NCBI GenBank assembly: GCA_030431455.1
Contig: JAUIJE010000001.1
Location: forward strand, 310,001 to 374,000
From: a bacterium
Lineage (GTDB): Bacteria > Myxococcota > UBA727 > JAUIJE01
Direction: 5' to 3'
Length of the DNA stretch: 64,000 nucleotides
The notes beneath the pieces are model-generated. The model did not search any database. It worked only from the letters and a program-made list of their open reading frames with translations, and was not told the DNA's origin. Each line of letters starts with the position of its first letter. The first letter of the stretch is position 1. Both the position numbers and the translations under genes were made by a program. Positions 1-7,942 of the stretch are shown one piece after another.

Positions 1-948
1 CTCTTTGCGTTGCTCCTCACCGACGGCGTCGCCAGGGCACTCAAGCGCGGCATCGCACGTGAATACGTGCAGATGGAAGACTGTCTGAGACGGCCTCGTG
101 GAAAGTTCGACGTCTCGAAGACGGTCAAAGAAGGCCTCTTGCTCGATGCGCAGGTTGCTTGCTCCTTTGATGAGCTTTCTCCAGATACGCCCGAGAACCG
201 GATTCTGAAGGCCACCTTGCGTCTCCTGTTGAGGGACCCGCACCTCGCCGCGGCGGTGAAGCAGTCGTGCCGTCGGCTCGTCGCGCGACTTGCTGGCGTG
301 GCGGACGCGCCGTTCACTCTCCGAGAGCTGCGGCGCGTCCGCATCCATCGCCACAACCAGGACTACCGATTCCTGATGAGTTTGTGCGAACTGCTCCATC
401 GCCTTTGGATTCCTGGCGGCGGCGGCCCGGGACAGTTCTCCGACATCCGTCGTGAGCCGCAACTGTTGGGGCTTCTCTTCGAGGAGTTCCTGCGCAGTCT
501 GTGGAAGCGCGAACAAGCAACGTGGCGGATCGCTCGAGAGACCCTGAAGTGGGACCTCGATGAAGAAACGTCCTTCGCACGCATGATGCCGTCCATGAAC
601 ACGGACATTTCGCTTTCGTGCGGAGCGTCGCGCGCCATCGTCGAGTGCAAGTGGACCAAGCGTCCATACGAACGGGATGACGGTTCTAAAAAGCTCCGGT
701 CGACCCACCTCTATCAATTGTTCGCCTACCTCAAGAACGCTGAGGCCCGAGGAGCGCCTTACGCGCGCTGTACGGGCGTGCTCGTCTACCCCTCTGTCGG
801 CGAGGACGTCCGGGCCGACCTGAGCCTTCAGGGGCACCGTGTGCTCGTCAGGAGCGTTGACCTGGGGCAGCCCTGGGATGCCATTCGCAGACAGGCCCTC
901 GCGGTGCTGCCGCGGCCCACCTCGGAAGGCGCAGTCCGCACCCCCTGA
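1..948 (+). CDS. McrC-like 5-methylcytosine restriction component (5' end cut by window)
   Basis: The reading frame is open to the left edge, so the N-terminus is missing; about 315 residues are visible. McrC proteins are the nuclease partner of the McrB GTPase in modification-dependent restriction. The support is a C-terminal PD-(D/E)xK-type arrangement: MNTDISL (Asp) followed by AIVECKW (Glu-x-Lys). It sits in a family-like context: an N-terminal domain rich in Arg and Leu, then LLFEEFLRSLW, and a tail with a YQLFAYL helix after the catalytic strand. An mcrB gene would be expected just upstream, outside the window. The McrC fold is clear to me only in the nuclease part, so a related PD-(D/E)xK protein remains possible. 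Confidence 0.7.
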   Translation, partial: LFALLLTDGVARALKRGIAREYVQMEDCLRRPRGKFDVSKTVKEGLLLDAQVACSFDELSPDTPENRILKATLRLLLRDPHLAAAVKQSCRRLVARLAGVADAPFTLRELRRVRIHRHNQDYRFLMSLCELLHRLWIPGGGGPGQFSDIRREPQLLGLLFEEFLRSLWKREQATWRIARETLKWDLDEETSFARMMPSMNTDISLSCGASRAIVECKWTKRPYERDDGSKKLRSTHLYQLFAYLKNAEARGAPYARCTGVLVYPSVGEDVRADLSLQGHRVLVRSVDLGQPWDAIRRQALAVLPRPTSEGAVRTP

Positions 949-971
949 CCCCACATCCCGTACACTCCCCC

Positions 972-1538
972 ATGGCCAAGCGACGCAAACAGTTCTCCCA
1001 CGTCATCAGCAAGGTCTCGTTCGACGGGCGCGTGCTCGAGGTGAAAGGCCGCATGCGCCTCGCGTGGATTCTCCTCCTCGCCATGACCGCGGCCATGGTC
1101 GGCGGCGCGGTCCTCGCTGAAAAAGCGCCGATCTTCGTGCGCATCCTCATGGGCCTCGGCGCGTTGCTCACCGGCTACGGGGTGGTCGACACCCTCTTCG
1201 GCGAGTCATACCTGCGCTTTGACCTCGACACCCGGCGCGTCCAGATCCGCAAGGGCAACCCCTTTGGCAAGGTCGCGTTCGACGGCCGCGCAGATGCATT
1301 GCAGAAGCTCTACGTGAGCCGCATCCGGGCCGGCAAAGGCCCGGCCCAGGTGCAGCTGTACACGATTGTGCTCGCGGCGACTTTTCCCGAGGCGTTCGTC
1401 AACTTCCCGCTCGAGATGGCGAGCTATCCCGAGGCGGCGGCGGACAAGAAGGTCGCGGAGTGGGAACAGAAGTTGCGCTTGGCCGCGCCGGTGCCCGACG
1501 AGACCGCGGCGGCCGTGCCCACGTTCACCCGGTCGTGA
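972..1538 (+). CDS. Small membrane protein, PH-like, unknown function
   Basis: This is a 188-residue protein starting at ATG 24 nt after the McrC-like gene. A basic N-terminus (MAKRRKQF) is followed by a short beta-type segment. Two adjacent hydrophobic helices lie at about residues 30-48 and 54-70, and a soluble C-terminal part follows in which strands alternate (YLRFDLDTRRVQIR). The two-helix hairpin followed by a bPH-like strand pattern resembles many unannotated bacterial membrane proteins. No catalytic motif is visible. Its last 14 nt overlap the end of the convergent sulfatase gene. Confidence 0.6.
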   Translation: MAKRRKQFSHVISKVSFDGRVLEVKGRMRLAWILLLAMTAAMVGGAVLAEKAPIFVRILMGLGALLTGYGVVDTLFGESYLRFDLDTRRVQIRKGNPFGKVAFDGRADALQKLYVSRIRAGKGPAQVQLYTIVLAATFPEAFVNFPLEMASYPEAAADKKVAEWEQKLRLAAPVPDETAAAVPTFTRS

Positions 1539-2949
1539 CCTCGAACGCGACCCCTTGCAGGGGGTCAGAGTTGGCGGCCATCTGGTCCTCCAGCCGCGTG
1601 CGCATCTCGTCGAGCACACTTTCGTAGGCGCTGTCCGCGACGAGGTTGTCCCGCTCGTTTGGGTCTTCGTCGAGGTCGTACAGCTCCTCGGGCACGCGCG
1701 GCCGGGTCCACGGCTGGTCGTCGCGTGTCACCAATGCCTCGGCCCAGGGCACGCCTTCGAGGTCGTCGAGCCCGATGGGCGCGTCGTTGAGGTTGCGCAC
1801 GTACTTGAAGCGTTCGGTCCGCACCGCCCGCATGGGGATGTAGTCCTTGTGGTAGGTCATCTCGGAAAAGAGCGCCCCGCGCGGCATGGCATCGGGGTGG
1901 CCGGTGCAGAGGCCCATCAACGAATGTCCCTGCAGCGTGTCCGGGACGGCGATGCCGCACGCTTCCAGAATCGTGGGCATGAGATCGATGGTCGAGACCA
2001 GCGCGTCTTCTCGGCGCCCCGCGGGGATGACGCCCGGCCAACGCAACATCATCGGCGTGCCCGTGCCGCGGTCGTACAGCGTCATTTTGTTGCCGGGGAA
2101 GGGCGGCCCGTTGTCGCTCACGAACGCCACCAGGGTGTTGTCGGCGAGCCCCTCCTCGTCGAGCACCGCGAGAATCTCGCCGATGATCGCATCCATGAGC
2201 CGCACCTGGCTGTAGTACCGGGCGAGCTCGGCCCGCAGTTCCGGCACGTCGGGGAGGTTCCAATACGCGGGGATCGAAATCGCGTCCGGGTCCACCTCGT
2301 AGCCTGGCGCCATCTCGAACTGTCCGAACAGGTCGCGGTGGGTCTGCATGAAGTTCAGCTCGAGGTAGAACCGCTCACTTCCATACACACTGTGGTACGA
2401 ACGCAAAAAGTCCGTACTCGACTGGGCGTCGGGAATGACAAAGGTGGGCAGGGGCGTACGGTTCAAAAATGCCGCGTAGCCGTAGTCGCTCACCGGCTGA
2501 AAGGTGGCCACGTGCCACTTGCCCTCGAGCGCGGTGAGATAGCCCGCCTCGTAGAGCAGGCCGGGCAGGGTGGTGTGGCCGTAGGCGAGCTGAAAGTCCG
2601 TGTGCACGTGGGTGAGCCCGATGACCCCATTGGTGTGCGGGTATTGCCCGGTGATGAACGCCGCCCGGCTCGACGAGCAGCTCGACGCGACATCAAACGC
2701 CCGGTCAAAGCGCACCCCTTCGCCGGCGAGGCGGTCGAGGTGCGGGGTATGCACATTTTCGTCCCCGTACACGGAGAGGTCGCGCCAGCCGAGGTCGTCG
2801 GCGGTGATGAGCAGGACGTTCGGCCGGGGCCGTTCGCCGGGCGCGCCGCTCCCGCCGGTGGGGCAGCCGCCGACGAGGGACAGCCCGGCCGCGGTGGCGC
2901 CGTGGGCGAGGACCTGGCGTCGCGTGAGCGTGTGGGGTTTGGTGGACAT
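1525..2949 (-). CDS. Sulfatase, Tat-exported lipoprotein, heparan-N-sulfatase-like active site
   Basis: The protein has 474 residues when started at the ATG that leads straight into a twin-arginine signal (TLTRRQVLAHG); the longer frame adds 16 non-typical residues. The signal ends in LVGGC (Cys29), so it is probably both Tat-exported and lipidated. Metal ligands sit in LLITADDLGW (Asp51/Asp52) and FVSDNGP. The formylglycine signature is SSCSSSRAAFITG with Cys91; Ser replaces the usual Pro two residues after the Cys, as in the SGSH (N-sulfoglucosamine sulfohydrolase) type. It should hydrolyse a sulfate ester or sulfamate, possibly on an external polysaccharide. The substrate cannot be read from the sequence. 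Activity would need a formylglycine-generating enzyme encoded elsewhere. Confidence 0.9.
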   Translation of the reverse strand: MSTKPHTLTRRQVLAHGATAAGLSLVGGCPTGGSGAPGERPRPNVLLITADDLGWRDLSVYGDENVHTPHLDRLAGEGVRFDRAFDVASSCSSSRAAFITGQYPHTNGVIGLTHVHTDFQLAYGHTTLPGLLYEAGYLTALEGKWHVATFQPVSDYGYAAFLNRTPLPTFVIPDAQSSTDFLRSYHSVYGSERFYLELNFMQTHRDLFGQFEMAPGYEVDPDAISIPAYWNLPDVPELRAELARYYSQVRLMDAIIGEILAVLDEEGLADNTLVAFVSDNGPPFPGNKMTLYDRGTGTPMMLRWPGVIPAGRREDALVSTIDLMPTILEACGIAVPDTLQGHSLMGLCTGHPDAMPRGALFSEMTYHKDYIPMRAVRTERFKYVRNLNDAPIGLDDLEGVPWAEALVTRDDQPWTRPRVPEELYDLDEDPNERDNLVADSAYESVLDEMRTRLEDQMAANSDPLQGVAFEVTTG

Positions 2950-3033
2950 GACCGCGCCTCCCGAAGGCGACGGTAACGGGGCACACCGGGGGGACAACCG
3001 GCGCGGGCCAAACCCGACCGGTTGCCGTCGCGG

Positions 3034-5058
3034 CTAGGGCTGCGCGGTGAGCTCGTCCCACCAGGCGCGCGGCTGTCGCGCGACCACCATCGCGTCGCGC
3101 ACCCCGCCGAGGAACAGATGGTAGCCGTCCCAGTTCTCGGCCCACACCACGCTCAACCCGAGGGGGGCGAGCTGGGCCTCGAACGCGTTTTGCAGGGCGT
3201 CGCCCCCGACGTCGGGGCCGTGCGGGTCTGGGGCCAGGAAGGTGCCGTCGTCGAGGGCGATGCCCCCGGCCATCGACGGGAACAACGGCATCAGGCTGTC
3301 GATCCCGGTCAGTTCTTGGTACAGCGCGGGCACGCGGATGATGTCGGCCTCGGCGAGACCGGCCTGGGCCTGGATGGTGGCGACCATCGCGTCGATGGCG
3401 TTGACCGCGACTTGGTTGGCGGCCTGCAGGGCCACGTCGGAGAGCACGTCATCGACGGTCACGGTGGCCGGGCTCAGGTCAGGGCCTTGCAGCCCCACGA
3501 ACATCTCGGTGGACCCCTGTCCGTTGGCCGCGAGGTCCTCGAGCAGGCTCCGGCCGACATCGCCGTCCCCGACGAGCAGCGCCCACCCACGCGCGGAGGC
3601 AGGGGCGGGCACCACCGCGAACAAGCCGCCCACCCCGTGGAGGACAAAGTCGCTGGCGTCGACCGTGATGAGGCTGAGCCCCTGTTTCTCCAAGAGCATT
3701 GTGTAGGCGGTGTCGGGGACCGAACCCGCGGTGCTGCTGATCACCGCCCGGCCGTGCGGGAAGCCGGACAGGGGGGGCAGCACCAACAGGTTGCTGCTGA
3801 AGCTCGCGAGGTACGAACTCGCGGGTTGGGCGGGGTTGTATTCGACCAGGCCCGCCCGGTCGGGGCCGCGCAGATGGGTGAACACCGCGCGGCCCGCTTC
3901 CCGCGGTCCGTCGTTCTCGAGCGCGGGCGTGCGCACGTAGACCTGGAGGGCGTGGGGGCCGGCGGGACCGGGGAACGAGACCTGGGCCGCGGCCAGGTAG
4001 TTGCCGACCCAGCGGTCCATGACGTCGGTCAGTTGGGTCACCGGGCTGACCCCCGCGGTGGCGCAGGCGGTGGTCACCCCCGCGCGGAACGCGGCGATGT
4101 CGGGCGTGGTCAGGCCGGACATCACACAGGCCGCGGCGGGGACGAGGCCGTGGCCGAACAGCAGCGGGGATTGGCGCAGCTCGGCCATGTCGGTGACCGT
4201 GGCGATGGCGCCGTAGGGGCCGGTTCCGGGCTGAAAGCTCGCGATCACTTCGCACCGGCCGGTGAAGGCGTCGCCGCCCCGCACAATGTCTTTGCCCTCC
4301 AGGTACAGCTCGACGCCGGTGCGCAGGGCGGGCGCCGCGATCACGGTGCCGGCGGTCAACACCTCGTGGCCCGTGCCGGTGGAGACAAACACCCGCACAT
4401 GAGGGGCGCAGTCGGCGGCCACGGTCACGGTCAGGCTCGCGTCGTCGGGGGCGGCGGGCCAGGGCACGGTCCGCAGGCGCGCCATGTCCAACAGGTCGTC
4501 GGGGCCATTGACCACCTCGTCGGCCGCGTCGTGACAGGCCGCGAGTTCTTCGTCGCTGCCCACGTCGGGGCAGGCGCTCTCGTCGTCGTCCAGGTTGGGG
4601 ATAAAGACCGCCCCCGCGGCCTCGGTCCACGGGTGCTGGCCGGGCACGTCGCTTTGATCGTCGACGCGCACCACGCCGTCGCGGTCGGCGTCCACCCGCA
4701 AAGCCAAGCACACCGACGTGGTCACGCAGGCCCCCGCTTCGTCGTCGCACACTTCGGTGGTGCAGGGATCGCCATCGTCGCACCCTTGCGGGCATCCGCC
4801 GCCCGCGTCGCCCACCCCCGCGTCCTCGTCGCCGTCACCATCACCATCACCATCACCATCACCATCGCCGCTCACGTCGACACAGACCCCGCTGAAGCAG
4901 TCCAGGCCCGGGTCGCAGCCCCCGCCGCTGGTGCACGCGCAGGCCTCGCTGCCGATTTCACAGCCCGCGTCGGCCCCGTCGTCGGTGGGGCAGGCGGCAC
5001 AAGAAGCGAGGACAGCGCCCAGGGCGGCGAGGCGCACGATGGTTGAGTGGTGGAGCAT
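3034..5058 (-). CDS. Lipoprotein related to peptidylarginine deiminase (PAD), predicted inactive
   Basis: This 674-residue protein has a lipobox LASC (Cys20), a Cys-rich cassette (Cys33-Cys59), seven Gly-Asp pairs (residues 64-77), a second Cys-rich stretch (89-117), then two PAD-type domains. Middle domain: HPWTEAAGAVFIPNLDDDE and PDDLLDMARL match the human PADI4 region with VNCDRDN and EDLQDMSL. Catalytic domain: AGLAEADIIRVPALY (PADI4 LGLAESDIIDIPQLF), PLFPSM (AFFPNM), LAPLGLSVVW (LEPLGLQCTF), YHLFLGGV and a terminal WW. In my manual alignment the four catalytic residues are all replaced: Asp350 by Asn353, His471 by Gly475, Asp473 by Gly477 and Cys645 by Asp655. It therefore looks like a surface pseudoenzyme. 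PADI4 sequences were recalled, not searched. Confidence 0.75.
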   Translation of the reverse strand: MLHHSTIVRLAALGAVLASCAACPTDDGADAGCEIGSEACACTSGGGCDPGLDCFSGVCVDVSGDGDGDGDGDGDGDEDAGVGDAGGGCPQGCDDGDPCTTEVCDDEAGACVTTSVCLALRVDADRDGVVRVDDQSDVPGQHPWTEAAGAVFIPNLDDDESACPDVGSDEELAACHDAADEVVNGPDDLLDMARLRTVPWPAAPDDASLTVTVAADCAPHVRVFVSTGTGHEVLTAGTVIAAPALRTGVELYLEGKDIVRGGDAFTGRCEVIASFQPGTGPYGAIATVTDMAELRQSPLLFGHGLVPAAACVMSGLTTPDIAAFRAGVTTACATAGVSPVTQLTDVMDRWVGNYLAAAQVSFPGPAGPHALQVYVRTPALENDGPREAGRAVFTHLRGPDRAGLVEYNPAQPASSYLASFSSNLLVLPPLSGFPHGRAVISSTAGSVPDTAYTMLLEKQGLSLITVDASDFVLHGVGGLFAVVPAPASARGWALLVGDGDVGRSLLEDLAANGQGSTEMFVGLQGPDLSPATVTVDDVLSDVALQAANQVAVNAIDAMVATIQAQAGLAEADIIRVPALYQELTGIDSLMPLFPSMAGGIALDDGTFLAPDPHGPDVGGDALQNAFEAQLAPLGLSVVWAENWDGYHLFLGGVRDAMVVARQPRAWWDELTAQP
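4828..4869 (-). repeat. (Gly-Asp)7 hexanucleotide tract
   Basis: Seven in-frame Gly-Asp pairs form a linker between the N-terminal cysteine cassette and the rest of the PAD-like lipoprotein. On the + strand it reads mostly as repeated caccat units. The unit length of 6 nt means that slippage would change linker length without a frameshift. Confidence 0.9.
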
Positions 5059-5111
5059 GAGACTTCCTTTCGGTGGAAGATGATATGCCCCGTGCGTCGT
5101 GAGGTGAAGTC

Positions 5112-5672
5112 ATGCAGCCGGTCAAGTTCTCGATCAACGTCACCCTGGACGGGTGCATCGACCACCAAGTGGTCCCCGCCGCGGCGGTCCTGCAGAAGCT
5201 TCACGAAAACGCCGCCGCTCACATCGCGGGCGCGGACGTGCTTCTCCTCGGGCGCGTGACCTACCAGCTGATGGAGTCGGCCTGGCGCCTCTCGACCTGG
5301 GACCCGGACCGGGGCGAACCCGGCGTGTTCGCCCGCACCATCGACGCGGCGAAAAAGGTCGTGGCCACCCGCACGCTCAGCGACGTCGACTGGAACGCGG
5401 AGATCGTTCGCGACGATTTGGCCGCCACCGTGCGCGCGCTCAAGGCGCAACCGGGGCGCGGCATCTTCGTCGGGGGCGCGGCGTTGGCGATGTCCCTGAC
5501 CGAGCTGCGCCTGATCGACGAATACGAGTTCGTCGTGCACCCGCGCATCGTCGGGCACGGGCCTTCCCTGTTTGCCGGCCTCGGGCGCCACGTCGAGCTG
5601 CAGATGTTGAGCTGCACCGAGCTCGCCGCCGGCACGATGCTCATGCGCTACACACCGGCGCCGCCGGCCTGA
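5112..5672 (+). CDS. Dihydrofolate reductase family (RibD C-terminal-like) protein
   Basis: The 186-residue protein carries the usual pattern of the RibD_C/YfjA type of DHFR fold. It has an N-terminal strand with KFSINVTLDG, then ADVLLLGRVTYQLM (the LxGRxTY motif), a mid-region KKVVATRTLSD, the nucleotide-binding strand GIFVGGAALA and the C-terminal ELRLIDEYEF/HPRIVGHG. Members use NADPH, but most have no assigned substrate. They are frequently annotated as dihydrofolate reductase without being the cell's folate enzyme. It is transcribed divergently from the PAD-like lipoprotein, with 53 nt between the start codons, and converges on the transglycosylase gene. Confidence 0.88.
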   Translation: MQPVKFSINVTLDGCIDHQVVPAAAVLQKLHENAAAHIAGADVLLLGRVTYQLMESAWRLSTWDPDRGEPGVFARTIDAAKKVVATRTLSDVDWNAEIVRDDLAATVRALKAQPGRGIFVGGAALAMSLTELRLIDEYEFVVHPRIVGHGPSLFAGLGRHVELQMLSCTELAAGTMLMRYTPAPPA

Positions 5673-5705
5673 GCCGACGACATATGACGGGGGCACCGTC
5701 CAGGC

Positions 5706-7895
5706 CTACTGCTCGCCCACCAGGGTGGTGTACGCGTCGTAGCGCGACTGAATTTTGCTCACGTACTGGACCGGCTCGTCGCCCCGGCAATAGCCGTGGC
5801 GGGCCTTGCGCGCGTACCGCGGCTGCTTGAGCAAGAGCATTGCTTTTTCCACGTGGCCAAACCACCGGTCATCGTCCCAGCCCTTCTGCGCGGCGAGACG
5901 GCGCGCGTCGATGACATGGCCGCGGCCGGCGTTGTACGACGCCAGGGCGAACCGCACCCGCTCTTTGACCGGCAACGTGTCCTCGAACCGGTCGATGAGT
6001 TGGTGCATGTACTTGATGCCCGCGTGCGTGCCCTTGTCGGGGTCTTTGAGGTCGGTGAAGCCCAACTCGGCCCCGGTCCGCGGCATGACTTGGAACAGGC
6101 CGATGGCCCCCACCCAACTCTTGGCGTCGGGGTCGAAGCGCGACTCCTGGTAGGCCTGGGCCGCCATCAGCCGCCAATCGAGCCCGTACCGCTTGGCATA
6201 TTTTTGGATGATCGCGTCGTACGGCGACAGCGTGCCGTCTTCCGCTTGCCGCTCGGCCGAGCGGGTCGCGACCTCGGGCGCGTCCTCGAAATATTTTCGC
6301 TTGAGCACGTTGTAGGCGAGGCCGCGGTAATGCTTTTGCACCCAAGCGTTGAGCCGCGCCTGGAGCTTGGTCGACGTGGGGCGCACCGCGAAGGCGATGG
6401 GCAAGGCCTCTTCGCGGGGTTTGCCCAACGGATCGGTGGCCCCCTTTTCGGCGTGGGTCAAACGCACCAGCCCCACCAGCTCGTCCCGCAGGGTCTGCTC
6501 CACCGCCAGAATGTGACTGTCCGCGACGGTGAAGGGGATGGTGCCGTCCGCGACCTGGGCGAGCAGCTCTTCGGTCTCGACCGTCTCTTTGGCGGCCACG
6601 ATGTTGAACGGCCCGTGGTTGGCGGCGAGCTTTTGCAGCGTGGCCCAGTAGCTCGACGAGCGCCGCACGTGGATGGTCTTGCCCTTGAGCGCGGCCAGGG
6701 TGGTGGGGTTGCCCGCGGCGCCCTTTTTGCCGACCAACACCTGGTCGACGAACAGGTAGGGCGTGGTGAACGCGACCTCCTGGGCCCGCGCGTCGGTCAC
6801 GGTGAAGCTGGCCGCGATGACGTCGCCGCGGCCTTTTTGCAGCCAGGGCACGAGGTCGGCGGCGCGGGGCGGGACCACAACCTCGAGCCGCACCCCGAGG
6901 TCGGCCGCGACCAGCTTGGCCAGCTCATAGGCAAAACCCATCTGCACCCCCCGGTGCAGGTAGTAGGTCACGCCGTTGTTGCGGGTGAGCACGCGGAGGA
7001 CTTTTCGCTTTTGAATCCCGTCGAGGTCGCCGGTGAAGGTCTCGCGGGTGTGGCCGGTGAGTGCGCGTTGGAGGACAAAGGCATTGGCCGCGGCGAGCAG
7101 CGCGGGGTTGTCCGGCCGCACCCCCCAGGCGATCTGACGACCCTGGTCGACGGGGAAGAGGCCCTTGATGCGCTTTTCGTACTGTACCGCGGCGGCGAGC
7201 TGGTCTGAATCGACCACCGTGAGGTCGGCCTCGCCGGTGGCGACCCGGTGCAGCAGCTGCTCGTTGTGGTCCTGTTCGGACGCGGTCACGAGCTGGATGG
7301 GCGGCCGGCCCGCGGCGGTGAGCGTGCGGTTGAGGGCCTGGAGGGTCTCGGCGTACGAGGACGTGGGGCGCACCAAGACCTTGCGCCCCGCGAGGTCTTT
7401 GGGGCGGCGGGGGAGGTCGGGGGCGTTTTTGCGGCCCACGACGGTTTCGTCGACGACCTGCACGGGGCGGGTGAAGGCGACCTTCTGTTTGCGCTCGTCG
7501 GTGACGGTGATGCGCGCGGCCGCGATGTCGCCGCGGCCCTCGAGCAGGGCGGGCAGGAGCTGGTCAAAGCGATCGACGGTGACGAACACCGGTCGGAGGC
7601 TGAGCGAAGCGGCGAACTCTTCGCACCAGGTCCACTCGTCGGCCACCGGGGAGCCGTCGCGCGGCAGGTAGTCCTGGTCCGCGGACCCGAACACCAAGAA
7701 CCGAATCGTGCCCTCGTCGCGGCGTGCGCTCAAATCGCCGGTGGCGGTGTCCCCCTCGTCGGCCCGCACCGTCTTCCGGGGGCCGGCATCGGCCCCGTCG
7801 TCGGCCGGGCGCGGCTTGTCGCGGTCTTCACAGCCGGTGACGGCGGGACAGAGCGAAACAAGAGCGAACGATGTGACGACGAGAACACGCGACAA
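5706..7895 (-). CDS. MltF-like lytic transglycosylase with two solute-binding domains, lipoprotein
   Basis: The protein is 729 residues from a TTG start 12 nt after AGGAGGT (7908-7914). A second TTG at 7904 is only 3 nt from that site and seems too close. The signal ends at AVTGC (Cys22). Two SBP_bac_3 (amino-acid-receptor-like) domains follow in tandem, recognisable by paired repeats of GRGDIAAARITVTDER/GRGDVIAASFTVTDAR and VAFTRPVQVVDETVVG/VAFTTPYLFVDQVLVG. The C-terminal SLT domain has AAQAYQESRFDP (catalytic Glu), GAIGLFQVMPRTG and ALASYNAGRGH. Usual MltF has about 518 residues and one receptor domain, so this is an enlarged form. It probably cleaves peptidoglycan in the periplasm with ligand control. 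The gene downstream of the exporter (7943-9196) may share its transcript. Confidence 0.85.
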   Translation of the reverse strand: MSRVLVVTSFALVSLCPAVTGCEDRDKPRPADDGADAGPRKTVRADEGDTATGDLSARRDEGTIRFLVFGSADQDYLPRDGSPVADEWTWCEEFAASLSLRPVFVTVDRFDQLLPALLEGRGDIAAARITVTDERKQKVAFTRPVQVVDETVVGRKNAPDLPRRPKDLAGRKVLVRPTSSYAETLQALNRTLTAAGRPPIQLVTASEQDHNEQLLHRVATGEADLTVVDSDQLAAAVQYEKRIKGLFPVDQGRQIAWGVRPDNPALLAAANAFVLQRALTGHTRETFTGDLDGIQKRKVLRVLTRNNGVTYYLHRGVQMGFAYELAKLVAADLGVRLEVVVPPRAADLVPWLQKGRGDVIAASFTVTDARAQEVAFTTPYLFVDQVLVGKKGAAGNPTTLAALKGKTIHVRRSSSYWATLQKLAANHGPFNIVAAKETVETEELLAQVADGTIPFTVADSHILAVEQTLRDELVGLVRLTHAEKGATDPLGKPREEALPIAFAVRPTSTKLQARLNAWVQKHYRGLAYNVLKRKYFEDAPEVATRSAERQAEDGTLSPYDAIIQKYAKRYGLDWRLMAAQAYQESRFDPDAKSWVGAIGLFQVMPRTGAELGFTDLKDPDKGTHAGIKYMHQLIDRFEDTLPVKERVRFALASYNAGRGHVIDARRLAAQKGWDDDRWFGHVEKAMLLLKQPRYARKARHGYCRGDEPVQYVSKIQSRYDAYTTLVGEQ

Positions 7896-7942
7896 AACCG
7901 GCAAGGGACCTCCTGTCCCTTTTTTGTACCAAAGATGCGCGG

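Noticed and set aside
1366-2976. Long + strand frame opposite the sulfatase
   Set aside because: High-GC shadow: Arg/Val/His-rich, no ribosome site, while the minus strand encodes a clear sulfatase.
3022-5046. 674-codon + strand frame with Ile-Thr repeats opposite the PAD-like gene
   Set aside because: The repeats are the reverse reading of the Gly-Asp tract; composition is unlike protein.
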